Notes under the pieces: generated by a model
What the model was told of the DNA's origin: nothing
The model's database searches: none
Seen by the model: the letters and a program-made list of their open reading frames with translations, nothing else
DNA from: an uncultured Clostridia bacterium
GTDB taxonomy: Bacteria; Bacillota; Clostridia; TANB77; CAG-508
Assembly: GCA_934162255.1 (NCBI GenBank)
Contig: CAKPIG010000001.1
Coordinates: forward strand, 1 to 64,000
Direction of reading: 5' to 3'
Length of the DNA stretch: 64,000 nucleotides
Shown: one piece after another, positions 18,420 to 25,838 of the stretch
Layout of the letters: every line of letters begins with the position of its first letter
Numbering within the stretch: position 1 is the first letter of the stretch
Translations under genes and position numbers: made by a program

Positions 18420-19037
18420 ATGGAAAATGCAGCAGAGGCACTAAAAATGGCATTTGGCTATATATTATTTGTGTTAGCATTATCTATAAGCATATCTTCT
18501 TTTTCTAATGCAACAAAAGCCGTAAATGCAATAATACAATTAAAAGACAAATCAAACAATTACTCATATATAGAAATAGATAAGCAAAGCAAACAAAATA
18601 AAGGAAACAGAATTGTAAGTGCAGAAACAATAGTACCAACACTATATAAAGCATATAAAGAAAATTTCAGAGTAGAATTTAGAACTGCAAATAATGAACC
18701 TCTATATATTTACACATATATTGACCCCAATGAAAAAAAGACAGAAGTATATTATATAGACTTAGAGAAAGAAATACTTTCAGGTCCACAAGAAGCAATA
18801 GACCATTTAAATGCATTATTAAACAAACCAGTTATAGGCACAAAATATTATAAGCAATTCACTCAAAATGGAAATGTAAAAATTGGAAATAATGGATTAT
18901 ATTCATATTTAAAAGAACATAAATTTATTGAAGTATTAGGAGAATACTATCAAGAAGATAAAGAAAATATGGATAATGATACATTAGACATAAACAAAAC
19001 AAAGAAAAGAGTAATAACATATATATTGCAAAACTAA
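18420..19037 (+). CDS. Leaderless pilin-like protein 5 (divergent MENA family)
   Basis: A 205-residue protein starting MENAAEALKMAFGYIL, with a helix to about residue 30. Its ectodomain diverges from the other MENA proteins; IVSAETIVPTLYKAYKENF resembles the IVTAANTAYQNNF stretch of protein 2. A C-terminal acidic stretch is followed by KKRVITYIL. AGAAAGGAG lies upstream. Probably a minor subunit of the same filament. Confidence 0.6.
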   Translation: MENAAEALKMAFGYILFVLALSISISSFSNATKAVNAIIQLKDKSNNYSYIEIDKQSKQNKGNRIVSAETIVPTLYKAYKENFRVEFRTANNEPLYIYTYIDPNEKKTEVYYIDLEKEILSGPQEAIDHLNALLNKPVIGTKYYKQFTQNGNVKIGNNGLYSYLKEHKFIEVLGEYYQEDKENMDNDTLDINKTKKRVITYILQN

Positions 19038-19061
19038 ATCTTAGTAGGAGTAGGAGGAAAA

Positions 19062-19586
19062 ATGGAAGACACGCCAGTATCAATTATTGGAATAATAATA
19101 GCATCAATAATAATGTTTGTAGTTCCATTAACACTACTTGCAGATAGAAATGATGATATTGCACAATTAGTAATTCAAACACATACTGCAGAATTTGTAG
19201 ACACTGTTATAAAAACAGGGAAAATAACAGTAGAGCAATATGAAAATTTTATGAAAAGTTTGGAAACATCTGGAAATAATTATGATATAGATTTTGAAAT
19301 AAAAGTACTTGATCCAAATCCAGCACAATATGCTACAAATAATTCAGGAGGAAATCCAGGAGCAAATGCATATTATTCTATATTCACAAGTCAAGTAGAA
19401 GATCAGTTACAAAGCAATGGAGAATTAATATTAAAAGATGGAGATGAAATCTATGTAACAGTAAGAAACAACAGTCAAACATTATCACAAACATTAAAAA
19501 GTTTCTATTATACAATTGCAGGAGATGATTTATACATATTATCAAGCACAAGTTCAGGAACAATAGCAATAAATGGTGCAACATAA
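19062..19586 (+). CDS. Pilin-like or TadE-like membrane-anchored protein 6
   Basis: A 174-residue protein starting MEDTPVSIIGIIIASIIMFV, again an acidic residue at position 2 followed at once by a membrane helix. The segment LADRNDDIAQLVIQTHTAEFVDTVIKTG resembles the region after the helix in TadE/TadF-type pseudopilins; this similarity is by eye. The rest is Ser/Thr/Asn/Gly-rich and beta-prone. It is the last gene before a strong terminator, so the operon ends here. Confidence 0.6.
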   Translation: MEDTPVSIIGIIIASIIMFVVPLTLLADRNDDIAQLVIQTHTAEFVDTVIKTGKITVEQYENFMKSLETSGNNYDIDFEIKVLDPNPAQYATNNSGGNPGANAYYSIFTSQVEDQLQSNGELILKDGDEIYVTVRNNSQTLSQTLKSFYYTIAGDDLYILSSTSSGTIAINGAT

Positions 19587-19625
19587 AATGATTATTGAAA
19601 AAAAGATAATCATTTTATTTTTTTG
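19585..19625 (+). terminator. Rho-independent terminator of the Tad-like operon
   Basis: AAAATGATTAT at 19585-19595 pairs with ATAATCATTTT at 19606-19616 and is followed by a T-rich tract. Confidence 0.85.
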
Positions 19626-19644
19626 TTTCAAAAAAATTTTTTAT

Positions 19645-19673
19645 GAATATGAAAAAAATTTATACAAATAATA
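19645..19673 (+). promoter_or_regulatory. Possible SigG promoter of spoIVB
   Basis: GAATA at 19645-19649, 17 bases, then AATAATA at 19667-19673 (consensus CATnnTA, one mismatch). spoIVB is a SigG-dependent forespore gene in Bacillus subtilis, which fits, but the site is called by pattern only. Confidence 0.4.
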
Positions 19674-19691
19674 TAAAAAAGGAGTGAAAAA

Positions 19692-20888
19692 ATGAAAACA
19701 CTCAAAAAAATAATATTATTATTTGTATTATGCTTCATATATGCATATATAGTTTCGATAGATAGCATACCAGAAGAAATAAACATATTCAGAGGTGAAG
19801 AAATAAAAATTTCAACATTATGGGGAATAAAAATAAAAAGACAAGAAAAATCAATACAAACATCAACCACAATGGAAACAGAAAAAGAAACATTAGAAGT
19901 AAGTATATTTGACAAAATTAATGTAAAAAAAATAGATGTAACAATAATGGAAAATGTAGAAGTAATACCAGTAGGAGAAGTTGTAGGGATAAAGCTTCAT
20001 ACAAATGGAATAATGGTAGTTGGAACATCATCAATAGAAGGCAAAGATGGAAAAATATATAAGCCATTTGAAGGAACAGGAATAGAAGAAGGAGATGCAA
20101 TAATATCTGTAAATGGAGAAATAGTAAATAATACAAAAGAATTGATACAACAAATAAATAATTTAAAAGATGAGAAAATCAATATAAAATATGTAAAAAA
20201 TGAAGAAGAAAAAAGTTGTGAAATACATCCTGTATTAGACAAAGAAGAAAATTATAAAATTGGATTATGGGTAAGAGACAGTGCTGCAGGAGTTGGAACA
20301 GTAACATTTTATAATGAAGAAACTCAAAGTTTTGCAGCATTAGGTCATGCAATAACAGATATTGACACAGGAGATATAATAAATACATCATCAGGGGAAA
20401 TTGATGGAGTCAATATAGTTTCAATAGTAAAAGGAGAAAAAGAAGAACCAGGAAAAATACAGGGAACCATGAAAAAAGATAGCACAATAGGAAATGTGTA
20501 TCAAAACACAGAATACGGAATATATGGCATAATAAAAAATGAAAAAAAATTAAATCTAGATTATTCTAAAAAGATGAAAATTGCCTCAAGACAAGAAATA
20601 AAAACTGGAGAAGCAAGTTTTTTATGTGGAATAGATGGAGAAGTGAAAGAATATAAGTTAGAAATACAAAAAATTTATACAAACAATAACTATGACAATA
20701 AAAGTATGTTGATAAAAATTACAGATGAAGAAATATTAAAAAAATCAGGAGGAATTATCCAAGGAATGAGTGGCTCGCCAATAATACAAAATGGAAAATT
20801 TATAGGAGCAATAACACATGTATTTGTTGATAATCCTCAGATAGGATATGCCGTATTTGGAGACATAATGATAAAACAATTAAGTTAA
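19692..20888 (+). CDS. spoIVB: SpoIVB forespore signalling serine peptidase
   Basis: A 398-residue protein: N-terminal membrane anchor (~residues 5-22), PDZ domain (roughly 90-175, with GIEEGDAIISVNGEIV), then the S55 peptidase domain. The catalytic His is in AALGHAITDID and the catalytic Ser in IQGMSGSPIIQNG. It is secreted from the forespore and triggers pro-SigK processing through the SpoIVFA/B complex. It is monocistronic between terminators, with GGAG before ATG 19692. The spoIIIC/spo0A neighbours known from other genomes are not present here. Confidence 0.95.
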   Translation: MKTLKKIILLFVLCFIYAYIVSIDSIPEEINIFRGEEIKISTLWGIKIKRQEKSIQTSTTMETEKETLEVSIFDKINVKKIDVTIMENVEVIPVGEVVGIKLHTNGIMVVGTSSIEGKDGKIYKPFEGTGIEEGDAIISVNGEIVNNTKELIQQINNLKDEKINIKYVKNEEEKSCEIHPVLDKEENYKIGLWVRDSAAGVGTVTFYNEETQSFAALGHAITDIDTGDIINTSSGEIDGVNIVSIVKGEKEEPGKIQGTMKKDSTIGNVYQNTEYGIYGIIKNEKKLNLDYSKKMKIASRQEIKTGEASFLCGIDGEVKEYKLEIQKIYTNNNYDNKSMLIKITDEEILKKSGGIIQGMSGSPIIQNGKFIGAITHVFVDNPQIGYAVFGDIMIKQLS

Positions 20889-20891
20889 AAT

Positions 20892-20931
20892 AAAAGACCA
20901 GAGAAATAATAAAAATCTTTGGTCTTTTTTT
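20892..20931. terminator. Bidirectional terminator between spoIVB and the YvyF-like gene
   Basis: AAAAGACCA at 20892-20900 pairs with TGGTCTTTT at 20920-20928. T-runs on both strands suit both converging genes. Confidence 0.8.
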
Positions 20932-20932
20932 A

Positions 20933-21199
20933 TTAATTAAATGTAATTCCAGTACCTGCCAAATTTTGAGACTTTTCATCACCTGAATTTGAAATTCCTT
21001 CATATCCCAAAAATCTATAAACATTTTTTTGAGCAATTCCAGTAGCAGTAGAAACTGTATCAACTGTAGAAAATCCATTTTGCTCGATATAAGATTTAAA
21101 AGTAGATAATTCTAAGTTATCTTTATTAGCACATCTAGGGCAAACATCTCCACTATTTACATGGAATGCACCACAACGAGAGCATTTATTTAGTTCCAT
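20933..21199 (-). CDS. YvyF-like zinc-ribbon/helix-turn-helix protein
   Basis: An 88-residue protein beginning MELNKCSRCGAFHVNSGDVCPRC, i.e. CxxC followed by a second CxxC, a zinc ribbon. Then comes a short winged-helix-like part with STATGIAQKNVYRFLGYEG. This matches the TIGR03826/YvyF flagellar-operon protein layout, although no flagellar genes are present in the window. The ATG at 21199 is preferred to a GTG at 21208, which sits only 2 bases from the AGAAAGGA site. It may regulate surface genes, but the target is unknown. Confidence 0.65.
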   Translation of the reverse strand: MELNKCSRCGAFHVNSGDVCPRCANKDNLELSTFKSYIEQNGFSTVDTVSTATGIAQKNVYRFLGYEGISNSGDEKSQNLAGTGITFN

Positions 21200-21340
21200 A
21201 AAAAACACGATCCTTTCTGTAATAAATAATTTAATTGAATTTTATCACAAATATAATTAAAGATAAATAGTTTTAGAAAAAATATTAAAAAAATAGACAA
21301 AAAAGTAGAAAAAAATTTTTGGAAAAAATAGTAAAATGTA

Positions 21341-21369
21341 TTGACAATTTTATCCCAAAAATGTATAAA
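21341..21369 (+). promoter_or_regulatory. SigA-type promoter of the first hypervariable pilin-like gene
   Basis: A consensus TTGACA at 21341-21346 and TATAAA at 21364-21369 with a 17-base spacer, about 30 bases before the ATG at 21400. Confidence 0.75.
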
Positions 21370-21399
21370 TATGGTATATTATGACGAAAGGGGAAACAA

Positions 21400-22542
21400 A
21401 TGATGAAAAATACGTTGAAACAATTAGACAAAAAGAGTAACGCTAAAGGAGTAACATTAATAGCGCTAGTAGTAACAATAGTAGTGTTGCTAATTTTAGC
21501 AGGAGTAGCAATCTCAATGCTAAGAGGAGAAAATGGGATAATAAAACAAGCCCAAAAAGCAAATGAGGCAACAACAGATAAAGGAGCAGAAGAAAAAGTA
21601 GGATTATCAGTATCAGCAGCAAGAGCAAAAGGAATGGGAGTATTAACAGTATCTAATTTAAAAGAAGAAGTAGAAAATAGTTACGGAGGAACAGTGACAG
21701 GAACAGAATTTCCAGTAACAGTGACAATAGATGGAAAAGAATTTTTTGTAAAAAATACAGGAGAAGTAACACAAGATGGAAGCTCACCAACAGACAAGAT
21801 TTCAAAAACAACATCATATGTAGGATATTATGCAGATTTAGACCCAACAGATGGAAAAATAGATGGAATAATATATGCAGATTTAGCTAAAGGAGATAAT
21901 ATAGAAAAAAAATGGAACAATAATTCAGATAGTAAATATACAATACCAACAGTAACAGAAGGACTAAAAGACTATTATATAAGTAAAACAAATTATAATG
22001 GAAATGATGCAAATGGAAAAGGATTTGGAACAAAAGATGTAATATCACCAACAGGAACAGGAACAGGAACAGATAGATTTTACATAATGGCGTTGAAAGA
22101 TATAACAAAAAATGGACCAACTTATGACTGGTATAATGCAGCATATGATCAAATGAATGATTATGCAGACACAACATCAGGAGATTTTAGACAAGGAAAG
22201 TCAAATACAACAACAATGATATCAAAATGGAATGCAAAAAAATATGGAGATCCAGATAAATGTTCAGGTCATAAAGATATGTGGGGAAAAATACAAGAAG
22301 AAGTAAACAATGGATGGTTTGTACCATCTAGAGCAGAATGGTCAGCATTTGGAGGAGAATTAGGAATATCAAAAGATAACTTAAATGAAGAGTATTATGG
22401 AAACTTTGGACTTAGTGACTACTACTGGTCTTCATCACAGTGCAGTGCACGCCGCGCGTGGTGCGCAAGCTTCATGATTGGCTCTATGTGCGACGACGGC
22501 GTCAATAACTTCAACTCTGTCCGTTTGAGTGCGACTTTCTAA
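21400..22542 (+). CDS. Prepilin-like protein with hypervariable C-type-lectin-like tail (probable DGR target 1)
   Basis: A 380-residue protein. Residues ~18-42 form a type IV pilin-like N-terminus (KGVTLIALVVTIVVLLILAG) with a class III processing site after Gly and Ala where Glu5 is usual. A linker follows, then a domain with TTSYVGYYADLDPTDGKIDG and an Lcl_C/FGE-like end: NNGWFVPSRAEWSAFGGEL, YWSSSQ, and final VRLSATF. The last ~45 codons turn abruptly GC-rich (38 of 60 bases at 22441-22500 are G or C). A paralogue at 55114 differs there mostly at coding positions expected of adenine-directed mutagenesis. Likely a surface adhesin displayed by a pilus-like fibre. Confidence 0.85.
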   Translation: MMKNTLKQLDKKSNAKGVTLIALVVTIVVLLILAGVAISMLRGENGIIKQAQKANEATTDKGAEEKVGLSVSAARAKGMGVLTVSNLKEEVENSYGGTVTGTEFPVTVTIDGKEFFVKNTGEVTQDGSSPTDKISKTTSYVGYYADLDPTDGKIDGIIYADLAKGDNIEKKWNNNSDSKYTIPTVTEGLKDYYISKTNYNGNDANGKGFGTKDVISPTGTGTGTDRFYIMALKDITKNGPTYDWYNAAYDQMNDYADTTSGDFRQGKSNTTTMISKWNAKKYGDPDKCSGHKDMWGKIQEEVNNGWFVPSRAEWSAFGGELGISKDNLNEEYYGNFGLSDYYWSSSQCSARRAWCASFMIGSMCDDGVNNFNSVRLSATF

Positions 22543-22545
22543 TTT
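22410..22545 (+). other. Candidate DGR variable repeat VR1 with invariant 3' block
   Basis: Bases 22410-22517 hold all 27 mismatches against the aligned segment at 56127-56234 with no gaps. Bases 22518-22545 are identical in both genes, like the IMH-type end of a variable repeat. Changing codons are mostly NNC or NNT with a fixed third base, as expected if a template repeat carries AAC/TAT codons. The template repeat is not in this window. Confidence 0.8.
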
Positions 22546-22556
22546 GTGAAAATTAG
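22539..22556 (+). repeat. Hairpin immediately 3' of VR1
   Basis: CTAATTT (22539-22545) pairs exactly with AAATTAG (22550-22556) around a GTGA tetraloop, overlapping the stop codon. Some DGRs have a short hairpin just past the variable repeat that supports mutagenic homing. Confidence 0.7.
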
Positions 22557-22603
22557 AAAATGTATAAATATAGTATAGCATTAAGAGAAATAACATTAAT
22601 AAA

Positions 22604-22626
22604 GGGAGCGAGTTTTTATTGCTCCC
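22604..22626. repeat. GC-rich inverted repeat between hypervariable gene and tRNAs
   Basis: GGGAGC (22604-22609) pairs with GCTCCC (22621-22626) across an 11-base loop containing a T-run. There is no T-tract after it, so it is not a convincing terminator. Confidence 0.4.
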
Positions 22627-22675
22627 TGGAAATAAAAAATTGAAAATAAAAAAATTAAAAAATTTCAAAAAACTA

Positions 22676-22704
22676 TTGACAAAAAAAGAATAATACATTA
22701 TAAT
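22676..22704 (+). promoter_or_regulatory. Consensus promoter of the tRNA-Gly pair
   Basis: TTGACA at 22676-22681, 17 bases, TATAAT at 22699-22704: a perfect SigA promoter 20 bases before the first tRNA. Confidence 0.85.
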
Positions 22705-22723
22705 TTATAAATGTCAAGGAGAT

Positions 22724-22797
<74 letters not shown>

Positions 22798-22829
22798 AAT
22801 TAACTTTTTAATTTCCTTGCATTGTACAT

Positions 22830-22903
<74 letters not shown>

Positions 22904-22907
22904 GATG

Positions 22908-22940
22908 AAACAAACGGTAATTAAATCGTTTGTTTTATTT
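22908..22940 (+). terminator. Terminator after the tRNA pair
   Basis: AAACAAACG (22908-22916) pairs with CGTTTGTTT (22927-22935), followed by TATTTA. Confidence 0.7.
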
Positions 22941-22961
22941 ATTATATAGGATATAATCCTT

Positions 22962-22980
22962 ACTCATACAAGATATGAGT
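22962..22980 (+). promoter_or_regulatory. Leader hairpin upstream of rpsF
   Basis: ACTCATA (22962-22968) pairs with TATGAGT (22974-22980) over a 5-base loop, after a TATAAT at 22952-22957. It is in the position of an S6 leader, which S6:S18 can bind to repress translation in other bacteria; the known motif is not clearly matched. Confidence 0.4.
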
Positions 22981-22997
22981 TACAAATCCAAGAGGAG

Positions 22998-23294
22998 GTG
23001 AATATAATGAACAAATACGAAAGTATAGTCATTATTAATCCTAATTTAGACGAAGCTGCATTAAAAGCTTTAGAAGAAAAATTCACAGGATTAATAAATG
23101 AAAACGGAAAAGTAGAAAATGTTGTAGACATGGGAAAAAGAAAATTAGCTTATGAAATCAAAAAAAATAAAGAAGCATTCTATGTAGAATTTGATTTTGA
23201 AGCAAAACCAGAATCTATAACAGAACTTGAAAGAATATACAGAATAACAGATGATGTACTAAAATTCATCACAGTAAGAAAAGAAGAAAAATAA
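22998..23294 (+). CDS. rpsF: Ribosomal protein bS6
   Basis: A 98-residue S6 protein beginning MNKYESIVIINPNLDEAAL (the reading frame shows MNIMNKYES; the ATG nearest the GAGGAGGTG site at about 22990 sits at 23007, with 22998 as alternative). It contains VENVVDMGKRKLAYEIKKNK and YRITDDVLKFITV, both conserved. S6 binds 16S rRNA with S18 in the platform of the small subunit. It heads the conserved rpsF-ssb-rpsR cluster. Confidence 0.96.
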   Translation: MNIMNKYESIVIINPNLDEAALKALEEKFTGLINENGKVENVVDMGKRKLAYEIKKNKEAFYVEFDFEAKPESITELERIYRITDDVLKFITVRKEEK

Positions 23295-23343
23295 TTAGGA
23301 AAAAGAGGGGCCTTAATAAAGTAGAAAGGGTAAGTGATAAAAT

Positions 23344-23769
23344 ATGAACAAAGTAATTTTAATGGGTAGACTAACAAGAGATCCAGAAGTAAGATATACT
23401 CAAACAAACAATACAGTAGTAGCATCATTCTCATTAGCTGTAAACAGAAGATTTGTTAGACAAGGAGAAGAAAGACAAGCAGACTTTATCAACATAGTTG
23501 CATGGAGCAAGCTTGGAGAATTTTGCGGTAAATACTTTAAGAAAGGTCAACAAGTAGGTATAATCGGAAGAATACAAACAAGAACATGGGATGATGACCA
23601 AGGTCAAAAACACTATGTAACAGAAGTTGTTGCTGAAGAAGCATATTTTGCAGATAGTAGAAGAGATGGAGAAAGTGCAGGAAGTGCTGCATTTGAAAAT
23701 ACATTTGGAAATTCAATGCCAGGAGGAACAGACTTCGAAGTGTCTTCAAGTGATGACCTACCATTTTAA
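23344..23769 (+). CDS. ssb: Single-stranded DNA-binding protein
   Basis: A 141-residue SSB with an N-terminal OB fold (MNKVILMGRLTRDPEVRYT, then ADFINIVAWSKLGEFCGKYF) and a short glycine-containing linker. The conserved acidic tail ends DDLPF, the docking peptide for replication and repair partners. It coats single-stranded DNA during replication, recombination and repair. Its place between rpsF and rpsR is the standard Firmicutes order. Confidence 0.97.
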   Translation: MNKVILMGRLTRDPEVRYTQTNNTVVASFSLAVNRRFVRQGEERQADFINIVAWSKLGEFCGKYFKKGQQVGIIGRIQTRTWDDDQGQKHYVTEVVAEEAYFADSRRDGESAGSAAFENTFGNSMPGGTDFEVSSSDDLPF

Positions 23770-23791
23770 TAACAAGGAGGGGAATTAAAAA

Positions 23792-24079
23792 ATGGCAGAC
23801 AAAAACAAAAAAAGAAATAATAGAAACAATAATAATTATGATGATGATTACAATCCAAAGTTCAGAAAACAAAGAAAGAAAGTATGCGTATTATGCAGTG
23901 ACAAAAACTTTGAATTAGATTATAAAAATCCTGAACAATTAAAAAAATTCATCAATGATAAAGGAAAAATATTACCTAGAAGAACAACTGGAGCATGTGC
24001 TAAACATCAAAGAGATATAACATTAGCAGTAAAAAGAGCAAGACATATCGCAATATTACCATATGCAACAAAAGACTAG
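23792..24079 (+). CDS. rpsR: Ribosomal protein bS18
   Basis: A 95-residue S18 with an Asn-rich N-terminus (NKKRNNRNNNNYDDDYN) and then the conserved core KKVCVLCSDKNFELDYKN, including Cys residues of a zinc-type N-terminal motif, and PRRTTGACAKHQRDITLAVKRARHIA. It pairs with S6 on the 30S platform. The Asn-rich start is longer than in most relatives. AACAAGGAGG precedes ATG 23792, and a terminator follows. Confidence 0.96.
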   Translation: MADKNKKRNNRNNNNYDDDYNPKFRKQRKKVCVLCSDKNFELDYKNPEQLKKFINDKGKILPRRTTGACAKHQRDITLAVKRARHIAILPYATKD

Positions 24080-24088
24080 GATAAATGG

Positions 24089-24116
24089 CGAAGTAACTAA
24101 GATTACTTCGTTTTTT
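24089..24116 (+). terminator. Terminator after rpsR
   Basis: CGAAGTAA (24089-24096) pairs with TTACTTCG (24103-24110), followed by TTTTTT. Confidence 0.9.
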
Positions 24117-24130
24117 ATGTTTACAAACAT

Positions 24131-24159
24131 TTGACTTATACAAAAAGATATTGTAAAAT
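24131..24159 (+). promoter_or_regulatory. SigA-type promoter of the nucleoside kinase gene
   Basis: TTGACT at 24131-24136 and TAAAAT at 24154-24159, spacer 17 bases. Confidence 0.7.
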
Positions 24160-24193
24160 ATAAGACGATATTTACAAAAGAGAGGAGAAAAAC

Positions 24194-25837
24194 ATGAAAG
24201 AAACAGAAAATGAAAAAGTAATATTAAAAACAGAGCAAAATACAAAAATATCAGATTTATTAAAAAATCAAATAGAAGAAAGCAAATATCCAGTAGTTGG
24301 AGCAAAATTCAATAATGAGTATAAAAACTTAGATTATCAATTAAAGAAAAGTGGAAAAGTAGAATTAATAGATATAAATTCAAAAGAAGGAATGAAAATA
24401 TATAGAAGAACATTAACCTTCATTATGGGAAAAGCATTTTGGAGAGTATTTCCTGAAGCAAATATTATAGTTGATTATCAATTATCAAATGCAATGTATT
24501 GCAATGTAGAAAATATGGAAGTAACAGATGAAATGCTAGAAAAAGTAAAAGCAAAAATGCAAGAAATAATTGACCAAGACTTGCCTATAGAAAAAAGAAC
24601 TATGACAAGACAAGAAGCAGAAAAATTCTATGAAGAAACAAAAACATCAAAAGGAAGATTACAATTTGACTTAGAGGAAAACAATCAAATAAATATGTAT
24701 TATTGCAAAGATTATTACAATTATTTTTATGATATAATTGCAACACACACAGGAGTTACAAAAGTATTTGATTTACAAAAATATAATACAGGATTTTTAC
24801 TAAGATATCCAAGTACACAAGATGTAAGTGTATTACCAAAATTCCATGAAACAAAAAAATTATTATGGGCTTTACAAGAATATGAAACAATATATAAAGT
24901 ATTAAATGTTGGAACAGTATATAGACTAAATAAAATAGTAAAAGAAAATAAAATCAAAGATTTAATATTACTATCAGAGGCATTACATGAAAAGAAAATT
25001 TCACAAATATCAGACAAGATATTAAAGAAAAATGGCGTAAAAATGATATTAATAGCTGGCCCATCATCATCAGGAAAAACAACATTTGCACAAAGATTAG
25101 GAATTCAATTAAGATTAAATGGAATCAAACCAGTTACAATATCTGTAGATAATTATTTTGTTGAAAGAGGACAAACACCTAGAAATGAAAAAGGCGAATA
25201 TGATTTTGAAAGTATAGATGCAATAGATACAGAACTATTCAATAAACATTTGTTATCTCTTTTAAATGGTGAAGAAGTAGAAATGCCAGAATTTGATTTT
25301 CATGCAGGAACAAAAAGATATAATGGAAATAAAATAAAATTGGCAGAAGATGAAGTTCTAGTAATAGAAGGAATACACTGTTTAAATGATAAATTAACTG
25401 AAAAAATACCACAAGATCAAAAATATAAAATATATATAAGTGCATTAACAGTATTAAATATGGACTCATTTAATAGAATTTCAACAACAGATACACGTTT
25501 AGTAAGAAGAATAGTAAGAGATCATCAATTTAGAGGATATTCTGCAAAAGATACAATTGCTTCATGGTCAAATGTAAATAAAGGTGAGGAAAAAAATATA
25601 TTCCCATACCAAGAAGAAGCAGACAGCATATTTAATACATCTTTAATATATGAATTAGGAGTATTAAAAAATGAGGCAATACCATTATTACAAGAAATAA
25701 CAAACGAAGAACCAGAATATGCAGAGGCACAAAGATTAATAGAGTTATTAAGATATTTTGAACCTATTCCAAAAGAGATAGTACCATCAAACTCTTTATT
25801 AAAAGAATTTTTAGGTGGAGGAGATTTTAAAGGATAA
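24194..25837 (+). CDS. Nucleoside (uridine) kinase with N-terminal ThrRS-like domain
   Basis: A 547-residue two-part protein. The N-terminal half (to about residue 250) resembles the TGS/SAD editing-domain module of threonyl-tRNA synthetase found in this family. The C-terminal half is a uridine kinase/phosphoribulokinase domain with Walker A in IAGPSSSGKTTFAQRLG, then SVDNYF, and DTRLVRRIVRDHQFRGYSA. It would phosphorylate a nucleoside, probably uridine, in pyrimidine salvage. It has its own promoter, and its stop is next to the following small gene, whose ribosome binding site it contains. Confidence 0.88.
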   Translation: MKETENEKVILKTEQNTKISDLLKNQIEESKYPVVGAKFNNEYKNLDYQLKKSGKVELIDINSKEGMKIYRRTLTFIMGKAFWRVFPEANIIVDYQLSNAMYCNVENMEVTDEMLEKVKAKMQEIIDQDLPIEKRTMTRQEAEKFYEETKTSKGRLQFDLEENNQINMYYCKDYYNYFYDIIATHTGVTKVFDLQKYNTGFLLRYPSTQDVSVLPKFHETKKLLWALQEYETIYKVLNVGTVYRLNKIVKENKIKDLILLSEALHEKKISQISDKILKKNGVKMILIAGPSSSGKTTFAQRLGIQLRLNGIKPVTISVDNYFVERGQTPRNEKGEYDFESIDAIDTELFNKHLLSLLNGEEVEMPEFDFHAGTKRYNGNKIKLAEDEVLVIEGIHCLNDKLTEKIPQDQKYKIYISALTVLNMDSFNRISTTDTRLVRRIVRDHQFRGYSAKDTIASWSNVNKGEEKNIFPYQEEADSIFNTSLIYELGVLKNEAIPLLQEITNEEPEYAEAQRLIELLRYFEPIPKEIVPSNSLLKEFLGGGDFKG

Positions 25838-25838
25838 T

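Noticed and set aside
20933..21199. Evidence of a flagellar operon from the YvyF-like gene
   Set aside because: No flagellar genes lie nearby; the protein alone does not show motility.
21400..22542. Assembly error or foreign insertion explaining the GC-rich end
   Set aside because: The reading frame is intact, the same pattern occurs in the second gene at the same place, and the switch coincides with the lectin-like domain end.
22604..22626. Terminator of the first hypervariable gene
   Set aside because: A 6-bp stem with no T-tract on either strand after it; listed only as a repeat.
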